Positions 1 through 13,487 of a stretch of 64,000 nt of DNA are shown here, piece by piece (positions within the stretch are counted from its first letter, which is position 1; each line of letters starts with the position of its first letter). The DNA comes from Luidia sarsii. Its lineage: Eukaryota; Echinodermata; Asteroidea; Paxillosida; Luidiidae. Under the pieces are notes generated by a model, which had not been told where the DNA came from, searched no databases, and saw nothing but the letters and a program-made list of their open reading frames with translations. The stretch spans positions 13,677,299-13,741,298 of the forward strand of contig OX465112.1 of the NCBI GenBank assembly GCA_949987565.1. Direction: 5' to 3'. The translations under genes were made by a program, and so were the position numbers.

Positions 1-1403
1 ATGGCAAGGCTAACCCTTTGTCGATATTTCATTTTTTTGCTCAAAATTTATGTTTTCAGATTGGATTGAAAGTGGTTCTGGAGACTCCTGGGGATCCGTA
101 GATCACATTTCTGTGAAAATTTCATCAATTAAGTCATCAAGGAAAAAAAATGGTTTCTCCGGTCGAAAAATGGCAAAAATGGCAAGGCTAACCCTTTGTC
201 GATATTTAATTTTTTGGCTCAAAAATTATGTTTACAGATTGAATTGAAAATGGTTCTGGGGAATCCTGGGGATCCGTAGAGCACATTTCTGTGAAAATTC
301 TATCATTTAAGTCATCGAGGAAAAAGTTTGGTTTCTCCGGTCGAAAAATGGCAAGGCTAACTCCTTGTTAATATTTCATTTTTTGGCCAAAAATTGACGT
401 TTTCAGATTTGATTGAAAATTGTTCTGGAGACTCCTGGGGATATGTAGAGCACATTTCCGTAAAAATTTTACCAATTAAGTCATCAAGGAAAAAGTTTGG
501 TTTCTCCGGTCGAAAAATGGCAAAAATGACAAGGCTTACCCCTTGTCGATATTTAATTTTTTGGCTCAAAATTTATGTTTTCAGATTGGATTGAAAGTGG
601 TTCTGGAGACTCCTGGGGATCCGTAGATCACATATCTGCAAATTTTTACCAATTAAGTGATCAAGGAAAAAAATTGGTTTCTCCGGTCGAAAAATGGCAA
701 GGCTAACCCCTTGTTAATATTTCATTTTTTGGCCAAAAATTTACGTTCTCAGATTTGATTGAAAATTGTTCTGGAGACTCCTGGGGATCTGTAGAGCACA
801 TTTCAGTGAAAATTATACCAATTAAGTCATCAAGGAAAAGGTTTGGTTTCTCCGGTCGAAAAATGGCTAAAATGGCAAGGCTAACCCCTTGTCGATATTT
901 AATTTTTTGGTTCAAAAATTATGTTTTCAGATTGGATTGAAAGTGGTTCTGGAGACTCCTGGGGATCCGTAGATCACATTTCTGCAAATTTTTACCAATT
1001 AAGTGATCAAGGAAAAAAATTGGTTTCTCCGGTCGAAAAATGGCAAGGTTAACCCCTTGTTAATATTTCATTTTTTGGCCAAAAATTTACGTTCTCAGAT
1101 TTGATTGAAAATTGTTCTGGAGACTCCTGGGGATCTGTAGAGCACATTTCAGTGAAAATTGTACCAATTAAGTCATCAAGGAAAAAGTTTGGTTTCTCCG
1201 GTTGAAAAATGGCAAAAATGGCAAGGCTAACCCCTTGTCGATATTCAATTTTTTGGCTCAAAATTTATGTTTTCAGATTGGATTGAAAGTGGTTCTGGAG
1301 ACTCCTGGGGATCCGTAGATCACATTTCTGTGAAAATTCATCGATTAAGTCATCAAGGAAAAAAATTGGTTTCTCTGGTTGAAAAATGGCAAAAATGGCA
1401 AGG
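1..1403. repeat. Dimeric sub-array, 346-bp period
   Basis: Short (168-169) and long (177-178) monomers alternate. Near-identical segments recur at 357, 703 and 1049, exactly 346 apart, and again at 1404, where two long-type monomers follow each other and the spacing becomes 355. This is the simplest order of repeat in the block. Confidence 0.8.
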
Positions 1404-2918
1404 CTAACCCCTTGTCGATATTTCATTTTTTTGCTCAAAATTTATGTTTTCAGATTGGATTGAAAATTGTTCTGGAGACTCCTGGGGATATGTAGAGCAC
1501 ATTTCAGTAAAAATTTTACCAATTAAGTCATCAAGGAAAAAGTTTGGTTTCTCCGGTCGAAAAATGGCAAAAATGACAAGGCTTACCCCTTGTCGATATT
1601 TCATTTTTTGGCTCAAAATTTATGTTTTCAGATTGGATTGAAAATGGTTCTGGAGACTCCCGGGGATCCGTAGAACAAATTTATGCGAACATTTTATCAA
1701 TTAAGTCATCAAGGAAAAAGTTTGGTTTCTCTGGTCGAAAAATGGCAAGGCTAATCCCTTGTCGATATTTCATTTTTTGGCTCAAAAATTATGTTTACAG
1801 ATTGAATTGAAAATGGTTCTGGGGAATCCTGGGGATCCGTAGAGCACATTTCTGTGAAAATTTTATCATTTAAGTCATCGAGGAAAAAGTTTGGTTTCTC
1901 CGGTCGAAAAATGGCAAGGCTAACCCCTTGTTAATATTTCATTTTTTGGCCAAAAATTTACGTTTTCAGATTTGATTGAAAATTGTTCTGGAGACTCCTG
2001 GGGATCTGTAGAGCACATTTCAGTGAAAATTGTACCAATTAAGTCATCAAGGAAAAAGTTTGGTTTCTCCGGTCGAAAAATGGCAAAAATGGCAAGGCTA
2101 ACCCCTTGTCGATATTTAATTTTTTGGCTCAAAAATTATGTTTACAGATTGAATTGAAAATGGTTCTGGGGAATCCTGGGGATCCGTAGAGCACATTTCT
2201 GTGAAAATTTTATCATTTAAGTCAACGAGGAAAAAGTTTGGTTTCTCCGGTCGAAAAATGGCAAGGCTAACCTCCTTGTTAATATTTCATTTTTGGCCAA
2301 AAATTTACGTTTTCAGATTTGATTGAAAATGATTCTGGAGACTCCTGGGGATCTGTAAAGCACATTTCAGTGAAAATTTTACCAATTAAGTCATCAAGGA
2401 AAAAGTTTGGTTTCTCCGGTCGAAAAATGGCAAAAATGACAAGGCTTACCCCTTGTCGATATTTCATTTTTTGGCTCAAAATTTATGTTTTCAGATTGGA
2501 TTGAAAATGGTTCTGGAGACTCCCGGGAATCCGTAGAACAAATTTATGCGAACATTTCATCAATTAAGTCATCAAGGAAAAAGTTTGAATTGAAAATGGT
2601 TCTGGGGAATCCTGGGGATCCGTAGAGCACATTTCTGTGAAAATGTTATCATTTAAGTCATCGAGGAAAAAGTTTGGTTTCTCCGGTCGAAAAATGGCAA
2701 GGCTAACTCCTTGTTAATATTTCATTTTTTGGCCAAAAATTTATGTTTTCAGATTGGATTGAAAATGGTTCTGGGTACTCCTGGGGATCCGTAGAACACA
2801 TTTATGCGAAAATTTCATCAATTAAGTCATCAAGGAAAAAGTTTGGTTTCTCTGGTCGAAAAATGGCAAGGCTAACCCCTTGTTAATATTTCATTTTTCG
2901 GCCAAAAATTTATGTTTT

Positions 2919-5741
2919 CAGATTGGATTGAAAATTGTTCTGGAGACTCCCGGGAATCCGTAGAACAAATTTATGCGAACATTTCATCAATTAAGTCATC
3001 AAGGAAAAAGTTTGAATTGAAAATGGTTCTGGGGAATCCTGGGGATCCGTAGAGCACATTTCTGTGAAAATGTTATCATTTAAGTCATCGAGGAAAAAGT
3101 TTGGTTTCTCCGGTCGAAAAATGGCAAGGCTAACTCCTGTTAATATTTCATTTTTTGGCCAAAAATTTATGTTTTCAGATTGGATTGAAAATGGTTCTGG
3201 GTACTCCTGGGGATCCGTAGAACACATTTATGCGAAAATGTCATCAATTAAGTCATCAAGGAAAAAGTTTGGTTTCTCTGGTCGAAAAATGGCAAGGCTA
3301 ACCCCTTGTTAATATTTCATTTTTTGGCCCAAAATTTATGTTTTCAGATTGGATTGAAAATTGTTCAGGAGACTCCTGGGATCTGTAGAGTACATTTTAG
3401 TGGTAATTTTACCAATTAAGTCATCAAGGAAAAAGTTTGGTTTCTCCGGTCGAAAAATGGCAAAAATGGCAAGGCTAACCCCGTCGATATTTCATTTTTT
3501 GGCTCAAAATTTATGTTTTCAGATTGGATTGAAAATGGTTCTTGGGACTCTTGGGGATCCGTAGAACACATTTCTGTGAAAATGTTTCCATTTAAGTCAT
3601 CAAGGAAAAAGTTTGGTTTCTCCGGTCGAAAAATGGCAAGAAATGTCGATATTTCATTTTTTGGCTCAAAATTTATGTTTTCAGATTGGATTGAAAATGG
3701 TTCTGGGGACTCCTGGGGATCCGTAGATCACATTTCTGTGAAAATTTCATCGATTAAGTCATCAAGGAAAAAAATTGGTTTCTCTGGTTGAAAAATGGCA
3801 AAAATGGCAAGGCTAACCCCTTGTCGATATTTCATTTTTTGGCTCAAAATTTATGTTTTCAGATTGGATTGAAAATGGTTCTGGAGACTCCCGGGAATCC
3901 GTAGAACAAATTTATGCGAACATTTCATCAATTAAGTCATCAAGGAAAAAGTTTGAATTGAAAATGGTTCTGGGGAATCCTGGGGATCCGTAGAGCACAT
4001 TTCTGTGAAAATGTTATCATTTAAGTCATCGAGGAAAAAGTTTGGTTTCTCCGGTCGAAAAATGGCAAGGCTAACTCCTGTTAATATTTCATTTTTTGGC
4101 CAAAAATTTATGTTTTCAGATTGGATTGAAAATGGTTCTGGGTACTCCTGGGGATCCGTAGAACACATTTATGCGAAAATTTCATCAATTAAGTCATCAA
4201 GGAAAAAGTTTGGTTTCTCTGGTCGAAAAATGGCAAGGCTAACCCCTTGTTAATATTTCATTTTTTGGCCCAAAATTTATGTTTTCAGATTGGATTGAAA
4301 ATTGTTCAGGAGACTCCTGGGATCTGTAGAGTACATTTTAGTGGTAATTTTACCAATTAAGTCATCAAGGAAAAAGTTTGGTTTCTCCGGTCGAAAAATG
4401 GCAAAAATGGCAAGGCTAACCCCGTCGATATTTCATTTTTTGGCTCAAAATTTATGTTTTCAGATTGGATTGAAAATGGTTCTGGGGACTCTTGGGGATC
4501 CGTAGAACACATTTCTGTGAAAATGTTTCCATTTAAGTCATCAAGGAAAAAGTTTGGTTTCTCCGGTCGAAAAATGGCAAGAAATGTCGATATTTCATTT
4601 TTTGGCTCAAAATTTATGTTTTCAGATTGGATTGAAAATGGTTCTGGGGACTCCTGGGGATCCGTAGATCACATTTCTGTGAAAATTTCATCGATTAAGT
4701 CATCAAGGAAAAAAATTGGTTTCTCTGGTTGAAAAATGGCAAAAATGGCAAGGCTAACCCCTTGTCGATATTTCATTTTTTGGCTCAAAATTTATGTTTT
4801 CAGATTGGATTGAAAATGGTTCTGGAGACTCCCGGGAATCCGTAGAACAAATTTATGCGAACATTTCATCAATTAAGTCATCAAGGAAAAAGTTTGAATT
4901 GAAAATGGTTCTGGGGAATCCTGGGGATCCGTAGAGCACATTTCTGTGAAAATGTTATCATTTAAGTCATCGAGGAAAAAGTTTGGTTTCTCCGGTCGAA
5001 AAATGGCAAGGCTAACTCCTGTTAATATTTCATTTTTTGGCCAAAAATTTATGTTTTCAGATTGGATTGAAAATGGTTCTGGGTACTCCTGGGGATCCGT
5101 AGAACACATTTATGCGAAAATGTCATCAATTAAGTCATCAAGGAAAAAGTTTGGTTTCTCTGGTCGAAAAATGGCAAGGCTAACCCCTTGTTAATATTTC
5201 ATTTTTTGGCCCAAAATTTATGTTTTCAGATTGGATTGAAAATTGTTCAGGAGACTCCTGGGATCTGTAGAGTACATTTTAGTGGTAATTTTACCAATTA
5301 AGTCATCAAGGAAAAAGTTTGGTTTCTCCGGTCGAAAAATGGCAAAAATGGCAAGGCTAACCCCGTCGATATTTCATTTTTTGGCTCAAAATTTATGTTT
5401 TCAGATTGGATTGAAAATGGTTCTGGGGACTCTTGGGGATCCGTAGAACACATTTCTGTGAAAATGTTTCCATTTAAGTCATCAAGGAAAAAGTTTGGTT
5501 TCTCCGGTCGAAAAATGGCAAGAAATGTCGATATTTCATTTTTTGGCTCAAAATTTATGTTTTCAGATTGGATTGAAAATGGTTCTGGGGACTCCTGGGG
5601 ATCCGTAGATCACATTTCTGTGAAAATTTCATCGATTAAGTCATCAAGGAAAAAAATTGGTTTCTCTGGTTGAAAAATGGCAAAAATGGCAAGGCTAACC
5701 CCTTGTCGATATTTCATTTTTTGGCTCAAAATTGATGTTTT
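2919..5741. repeat. 941-bp higher-order repeat, three tandem copies
   Basis: Identical landmarks recur at 2991/3932/4873, 3361/4302/5243 and 3513/4454/5395, all exactly 941 apart. Within one unit the TTTCAGATT markers are spaced 257, 169, 175, 162 and 178, so a unit is five full monomers plus one truncated monomer of about 84 bp. The copies look almost identical (one visible difference is ATGTCATC versus ATTTCATC near 3238/4179/5120), indicating recent amplification or homogenisation. Confidence 0.9.
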
Positions 5742-7606
5742 CAGATTGGATTGAAAATGGTTCTGGAGACTCCTGGGGATCCGTAGATCACATTTCTGTG
5801 AAAATTTCATCAATTAAGTCATCAAGGAAAAAGTTTAATTTCTCCGGTCGAAAAATGGCAATATTTCACTTTGTCGATATTTCATTTTTTGGCTCAAAAT
5901 TATGTTTTCAGATTTGGTTGAAAGTGGTTCTGGAGACTCCTGGGGATCCGTAGATCACATTTCTGTGAAAATTTCATCAATTAAGTCATCAAGGAAAAAA
6001 ATTGGTTTCTCCGGTCGAAAAATGGCAAGGCTAACCCCTTGTTAATATTTCATTTTTTGGCCAAAAATTTACGTTTTCAGATTTGATTGAAAATTGTTCT
6101 GGAGACTCCTGGGGATCTGTAGAGCACATTTCAGTGAAAATTGTACCAATTAAGTCATCAAGGAAAAAGTTTGGTTTCTCCGGTCGAAAAATGGCAAAAA
6201 TGGCAAGGCTAACCCCTTGTCGATATTTAATTTTTTGGCTCAAAAATTATGTTTTCAGATTGGATTGAAAACGGTTCTGGGACTCCTGGGGATCCGTAGA
6301 ACACATTTATTTTCATGAAAAACTTTCATCAATTAAGTCATCGAGGAAAAAGTTTGGTTTCTCCGGTCGAAAAATGGCAAAGCTAACCCCTTGTTAATAT
6401 TTTATTTTTTGGCCCAAAATTTATGTTTTCAGATTGGATTGAAAATGGTTCTGGGGACTCCTGGGGATCCGTAGAGCACATTTCTGTGAAAATTTTACCT
6501 ATTAAGTCATCAAGGAAAAAATTTCGTTTCTCCGGTCGAAAAATGGCAAGGCTAACCCCTTGTTGATATTTCATTTTTTTGGCTCAAAATTTATGTTTTC
6601 AGATTAGATAGAAAATGTTTCATAGAAAATGTTTCTGGGGACTCCTGGGGATCCGTAGAGCACATTTCTGTAAAAAATGTCATCATTTAAGTCATCAAGG
6701 AAAAAATTTCGTTTCTCCGGTCGAAAAATGGCAAGGCTAACCCCTTGTCGACATTTCATTTTTTGGCTCAAAATTTATGTTTTCAGATTGGATTGAAAGT
6801 GGTTCTGGAGACTCCTGGGGATCCGTAGATCACATTTCTGTGAAAATTTCATCGATTAAGTCATCAAGGAAAAAGTTTGGTTTCTCTGGTTGAAAAATGG
6901 CAAAAATGGCAAGGCTAACCCCTTGTCGATATTTCATTTTTGGGCTCAAAATTTATGTTTTCAGATTTGATTGAAAATGATTCCGGAGACTCCCGGGGAT
7001 CCGTAGAACACATTTCTGCAAAATTTTACCAATTAAGTGATCAAGGACAAAAATTGGTTTCTCCGGTCGAAAAAGGGCAAGGCTAACCCCTTGTTGATAT
7101 TTCATTTTTTTGGCTCAAAATTTATGTTTTCAGATTAGATAGAAAATGTTTCTGGGGACTCCTGGGGATCCGTAGAGCACATTTCTGTGAAAATGTCATC
7201 ATTTAAGTCATCAAGGAAAAAGTTTGGTTTCTCCGGTCGAAAATGGCAAAAATGGCAAGGCTAACCCCTTGTCGACATTTCATTTTTTGGCTCAAAATTT
7301 ATGTTTTCAGATTGGATTGAAAGTGGTTCTGGAGACTCCTGGGGATCCGTAGATCACATTTCTGTGAAAAATTCATCGATTAAGTCATCAAGGAAAAAAT
7401 TGGTTTCTCTGGTTGAAAAATGGCAAAAATGGCAAGGCTAACCCCTTGTCGATATTTCATTTTTTTGCTCAAAATTTATGTTTTCAGATTGGATTGAAAG
7501 TGGTTCTGGAGACTCCTGGGGATCCGTAGATCACATTTCTGTGAAAATTTCATCAATTAAGTCATCAAGGAAAAAAATTTGTTTCTCCGGTCGAAAAATG
7601 GCAAGG

Positions 7607-10600
7607 CTAACTCCTTGTTAATATTTCATTTTTTTGCCAAAAATTGACGTTTTCAGATTTGATTGAAAATTGTTCTGGAGACTCCTGGGGATATGTAGAG
7701 CACATTTCAGTAAAAATTTTACCAATTAAGTCATCAAGGAAAAAGTTTGGTTTCTCCGGTCGAAAAATGGCAAAAATGACAAGGCTTACCCCTTGTCGAT
7801 ATTTCATTTTTTGGCTCAAAATTTATGTTTTCAGATTGGATTGAAAATGGTTCTGGAGACTCCCGGGGATCCGTAGAACAAATTTATGCGAACATTTTAT
7901 CAATTAAGTCATCAAGGAAAAAGTTTGGTTTCTCTGGTCGAAAAATGGCAAGGCTAATCCCTTGTCGATATTTCATTTTTTGGCTCAAAAATTATGTTTA
8001 CAGATTGAATTGAAAATTGTTCAGGAGACTCCTGGGGATCCGTAGAGCACATTTCTGTGAAAATTTTATCATTTAAGTCATCGAGGAAAAAGTTTGGTTT
8101 CTCCGGTCGAAAAATGGCAAGGCTAACCCCTTGTTAATATTTCATTTTTTGGCCAAAAATTTACGTTTTCAGATTTGATTGAAAATTGTTTTGGAGACTC
8201 CTGGGGATCTGTAGAGCACATTTCAGTGAAAATTGTACCAATTAAGTCATCAAGGAAAAAGTTTGGTTTCTCCGGTCGAAAAATGGCAAAAATGGCAAGG
8301 CTAACCCCTTGTCGATATTTAATTTTTTGGCTCAAAAATTATGTTTACAGATTGAATTGAAAATGGTTCTGGGGAATCCTGGGGATCCGTAGAGCACATT
8401 TCTTTGAAAATTTTATCATTTAAGTCATCGAGGAAAAAGTTTGGTTTCTCCGGTCGAAAAATGGCAAGGCTAACCTCCTTGTTAATATTTCATTTTTTGG
8501 CCAAAAATTTACGTTTTCAGATTTGATTGAAAATGATTCTGGAGACTCCTGGGGATCTGTAGAGCACATTTCAGTGAAAATTTTACCAATTAAGTCATCA
8601 AGGAAAAAGTTTGGTTTCTCCGGTCGAAAAATGGCAAAAATGACAAGGCTTACCCCTTGTCGATATTTCATTTTTTGGCTCAAAATTTATGTTTTCAGAT
8701 TGGATTGAAAATGGTTCTGGAGACTCCCGGGAATCCGTAGAACAAATTTATGCGAACATTTCATCAATTAAGTCATCAAGGAAAAAGTTTGAATTGAAAA
8801 TGGTTCTGGGGAATCCTGGGGATCCGTAGAGCACATTTCTGTGAAAATGTTATCATTTAAGTCATCGATGAAAAAGTTTGGTTTCTCCGGTCGAAAAATG
8901 GCAAGGCTAACTCCTTGTTAATATTTCATTTTTTGGCCAAAAAATTATGTTTTCAGATTGGATTGAAAATGGTTCTGGGTACTCCTGGGGATCCGTAGAA
9001 CACATTTATGCGAAAATTTCATCAATTAAGTCATCAAGGAAAAAGTTTGGTTTCTCTGGTCGAAAAATGGCAAGGCTAACCCCTTGTTAATATTTCATTT
9101 TTCGGCCAAAAATTTATGTTTTCAGATTGGATTGAAAATGGTTCTGGAGACTCCCGGGAATCCGTAGAACAAATTTATGCGAACATTTCATCAATTAAGT
9201 CATCAAGGAAAAAGTTTGAATTGAAAATGGTTCTGGGGAATCCTGGGGATCCGTAGAGCACATTTCTGTGAAATTTTTATCATTTAAGTCATCGAGGAAA
9301 AAGTTTGGTTTCTCCGGTCGAAAAATGGCAAGGCTAACTCCTTGTTAATATTTCATTTTTTGGCCAAAAATTTATGTTTTCAGATTGGATTGAAAATGGT
9401 TCTGGGTACTCCTGGGGATCCGTAGAACACATTTATGCGAAAATTTCATCAATTAAGTCATCAAGGAAAAAGTTTGGTTTCTCTGGTCGAAAAATGGCAA
9501 GGCTAACCCCTTGTTAATATTTCATTTTTTGGCCCAAAATTTATGTTTTCAGATTGGATTGAAAATTGTTCAGGAGACTCCTGGGATCTGTAGAGTACAT
9601 TTTAGTGGTAATTTTACCAATTAAGTCATCAAGGAAAAAGTTTGGTTTCTCCTGTCGAAAAATGGCAAAAATGGCAAGGCTAACCCCGTCGATATTTCAT
9701 TTTTTGGCTCAAAATTTATGTTTTCAGATTGGATTGAAAATGGTTCAGGGGACTCTTGGGGATCCGTAGAACACATTTCTGTGAAAATGTTTCCATTTAA
9801 GTCATCAAGGAAAAAGTTTGGTTTCTCCGGTCGAAAAATGGCAAGAAATGTCGATATTTCATTTTTTGGCTCAAAATTTATGTTTTCAGATTGGATTGAA
9901 AATGGTTCTGGGGACTCCTGGGGATCCGTAGATCACATTTCTGTGAAAATTTCATCGATTAAGTCATCAAGGAAAAAAATTGGTTTCTCTGGTTGAAAAA
10001 TGGCAAAAATGGCAAGGCTAACCCCTTGTCGATATTTCATTTTTTGGCTCAAAATTTATGTTTTCAGATTGGATTGAAAATGGTTCTGGAGACTCCTGGG
10101 GATCCGTAGATCACATTTCTGTGAAAATTTCATCAATTAAGTCATCAAGGAAAAAGTTTAATTTCTCCGGTCGAAAAATGGCAATATTTCACTTTGTCGA
10201 TATTTCATTTTTTGGCTCAAAATTATGTTTTCAGATTTGGTTGAAAGTGGTTCTGGAGACTCCTGGGGATCCGTAGATCACATTTCTGTGAAAATTTCAT
10301 CAATTAAGTCATCAAGGAAAAAAATTGGTTTCTCCGGTCGAAAAATGGCAAGGCTAACCCCTTGTTAATATTTCATTTTTTGGCCAAAAATTTACGTTTT
10401 CAGATTTGATTGAAAATTGTTCTGGAGACTCCTGGGGATCTGTAGAGCACATTTCAGTGAAAATTGTACCAATTAAGTCATCAAGGAAAAAGTTTGGTTT
10501 CTCTGGTTGAAAAATGGCAAAAATGGCAAGGCTAACCCCTTGTCGATATTTAATTTTTTTGCTCAAAATTTATGTTTTCAGATTGGATTGAAAGTGGTTC

Positions 10601-12597
10601 TGGAGACTCCTGGGGATCCGTAGATCACATTTCTGTGAAAATTTCATCAATTAAGTCATCAAGGAAAAAAATTGGTTTCTCCGGTCGAAAAATGGCAAGG
10701 CTAACTCCTTGTTAATATTTCATTTTTTGGCCAAAAATTGACGTTTTCAGATTTGATTGAAAATTGTTCTGGAGACTCCTGGGGATATGTAGAGCACATT
10801 TCAGTAAAAATTTTACCAATTAAGTCATCAAGGAAAAAGTTTGGTTTCTCCGGTCGAAAAATGGCAAAAATGACAAGGCTTACCCCTTGTCGATATTTCA
10901 TTTTTTGGCTCAAAATTTATGTTTTCAGATTGGATTGAAAATGGTTCTGGAGACTCCCGGGGATCCGTAGAACAAATTTATGCGAACATTTTATCAATTA
11001 AGTCATCAAGGAAAAAGTTTGGTTTCTCTGGTCAAAAAATGGCAAGGCTAATGCCTTGTCGATATTTCATTTTTTGGCTCAAAAATTATGTTTACAGATT
11101 GAATTGAAAATGGTTCTGGGGAATCCTGGGGATCCGTAGAGCACATTTCTGTGAAAATTTTATCATTTAAGTCATCGAGGAAAAAGTTTGGTTTCTCCGG
11201 TCGAAAAATGGCAAGGCTAACCCCTTGTTAATATTTCATTTTTTGGCCAAAAATTTACGTTTTCAGATTTGATTGAAAATTGTTCTGGAGACTCCTGGGG
11301 ATCTGTAGAGCACATTTCAGTGAAAATTGTACCAATTAAGTCATCAAGGAAAAAGTTTGGTTTCTCCGGTCGAAAAATGGCAAAAATGGCAAGGCTAACC
11401 CCTTGTCGATATTTAATTTTTTGGCTCAAAAATTATGTTTACAGATTGAATTGAAAATGGTTCTGGGGAATCCTGGGGATCCGTAGAGCACATTTCTGTG
11501 AAAATTTTATCATTTAAGTCATCGAGGAAAAAGTTTGGTTTCTCCGGTCGAAAAATGGCAAGGCTAACCTCCTTGTTAATATTTCATTTTTTGGCCAAAA
11601 ATTTACGTTTTCAGATTTGATTGAAAATGATTCTGGAGACTCCTGGGGATCTGTAGAGCACATTTCAGTGAAAATTTTACCAATTAAGTCATCAAGGAAA
11701 AAGTTTGGTTTCTCCGGTCGAAAAATGGCAAAAATGACAAGGCTTACCCCTTGTCGATATTTCATTTTTTGGCTCAAAATTTATGTTTTCAGATTGGATT
11801 GAAAATGGTTCTGGAGACTCCCGGGAATCCGTAGAACAAATTTATGCGAACATTTCATCAATTAAGTCATCAAGGAAAAAGTTTGAATTGAAAATGGTTC
11901 TGGGGAATCCTGGGGATCCGTAGAGCACATTTCTGTGAAATTTTTATCATTTAAGTCATCGAGGAAAAAGTTTGGTTTCTCCGGTCGAAAAATGGCAAGG
12001 CTAACTCCTTGTTAATATTTCATTTTTTGGCCAAAAATTTATGTTTTCAGATTGGATTGAAAATGGTTCTGGGTACTCCTGGGGATCCGTAGAACACATT
12101 TATGCGAAAATTTCATCAATTAAGTCATCAAGGAAAAAGTTTGGTTTCTCTGGTCGAAAAATGGCAAGGCTAACCCCTTGTTAATATTTCATTTTTTGGC
12201 CCAAAATTTATGTTTTCAGATTGGATTGAAAATTGTTCATGAGACTCCTGGGATCTGTAGAGTACATTTTAGTGGTAATTTTACCAATTAAGTCATCAAG
12301 GAAAAAGTTTGGTTTCTCCGGTCGAAAAATGGCAAAAATGGCAAGGCTAACCCCGTCGATATTTCATTTTTTGGCTCAAAATTTATGTTTTCAGATTGGA
12401 TTGAAAATGGTTCTGGGGACTCTTGGGGATCCGTAGAACACATTTCTGTGAAAATGTTTCCATTTAAGTCATCAAGGAAAAAGTTTGGTTTCTCCGGTCG
12501 AAAAATGGCAAGAAATGTCGATATTTCATTTTTTGGCTCAAAATTTATGTTTTCAGATTGGATTGAAAATTGTTCAGGAGACTCCTGGGATCTGTAG
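7607..12597. repeat. ~3.1-kb super-repeat, two tandem copies (second shortened)
   Basis: Landmarks at 7607, 8123, 8420 and 8523 recur at 10701, 11217, 11514 and 11617, all offset by 3094. Further right the offset falls to 2667 (9566 to 12233, 9718 to 12385), so the second copy lacks about 427 bp. A related copy begins at 1404 (1404, 1920 and 1972 recur at 7607, 8123 and 8175, offset 6203). That earlier copy contains the 941-bp unit three times, where the copy at 9.2-10.1 kb has it once. Confidence 0.8.
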
Positions 12598-12860
12598 AGT
12601 ACATTTTAGTGGTAATTTTACCAATTAAGTCATCAAGGAAAAAGTTTGGTTTCTCCGGTCGAAAAATGGCAAAAATGGCAAGGCTAACCCCGTCGATATT
12701 TCATTTTTTGGCTCAAAAATTATGTTTTCAGATTGGATTGAAAATGGTTCTGGGGACTCCTGGGGATCCGTACAACACATTTATGCGAAAATTACATCAA
12801 ATAAGTCATCAAAGAAAAAGTTTTGTTCCAAAATTTCATTTGTGGGCCCAAAATTATTTG

Positions 12861-13479
12861 GGCAAACATTGTAAAACTGAATATCCGCTTGAAACTGGGC
12901 CGAGAGAATCATTAGGGGCAAGATAATGCAATGTAGTCCCCTGAGACATTTCATGCTGTCTACCAATAAGTCCAAAGTCAAAATTTGAAAAGCTTTTGAA
13001 AAGCTTTCAAGCTTTCAAAAAGCCCACAGCTTGTGGCTCAAAAATAAAACACTTTGCACAAAATCTATTGTGCATGTACAACTGGTTCCATGCAGCATCT
13101 GACAAGAAAAGCCACATCCTTCTTAACCATACGGATCGTCAGAGAATCACCAGACGGGTTATCTGTCCATAAAATCTACACATTAGGGTGACCAAGGCAA
13201 TGCAGAGATGGGGGCATCTGCCTAGGAGACGAGGCCTCGAGTCCCCATGCAACCAAGAAATAGGCTGTGTTCCAGCAGCTTAGACCGGTGGACAAACATC
13301 AGGCAGAACAAAATCCCTACTGCAAACTAATACTCAAGCGATGGGATGTGTATTGAAAAGGAGGGGAAGGCTTTCAGTTTATCAACCACTCGGCAAAAGC
13401 AAATACGGACTTTGGACTAGCAGTCTCAACAAACACCACAGCAGACTGTCCTGGAAGACACTTCCCGATTGATCGTCAT
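12861..13479. other. Unique spacer between satellite and transposon
   Basis: The satellite decays here into ordinary sequence. A cluster of AAGCTTT motifs near 12,990-13,020 forms a short imperfect inverted repeat. I see no coding exon. Confidence 0.5.
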
Positions 13480-13487
13480 CAAGCGAC
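13480..13487. other. Target-site duplication (left), CAAGCGAC
   Basis: Eight bases identical to 15111-15118 on the far side of the transposon. Confidence 0.85.

Larger units (their letters stand above)
1..12860. repeat. Satellite DNA block, ~162-178 bp monomers in higher-order arrays
   Basis: Head-to-tail monomers fill the interval. Using the recurring TTTCAGATT as phase marker, CAG falls at 57, 235, 404, 582, 750, 928, 1096, 1274, 1451 and 1629, giving spacings of 178, 169, 178, 168, 178, 168, 178, 177 and 178. The long form differs mainly by a 9-base duplication of AAAAATGGC. Nearly every monomer has GGATCC (BamHI) followed by GTAGA, plus the block TTTGGTTTCTCCGGTCGAAA. Short open frames of 60-92 codons recur on both strands because monomers lack stops in some frames; they look like by-products of the repeat, not genes. 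The last monomers decay between about 12,780 and 12,860. The array runs off the left edge, so its full length is unknown. A centromeric or pericentromeric role is possible but not shown. Confidence 0.95.

Noticed and set aside
1..12860. CENP-B box in the satellite
   Set aside because: The nearest candidate, TTTCGACCGGAGAAACC on the minus strand, lacks the conserved A and CGGG positions of the box.
50..12926. Dozens of 60-118-codon frames on both strands of the satellite
   Set aside because: They recur with the satellite period, overlap on both strands, have no start context and no family resemblance; they reflect low stop density in the monomer.
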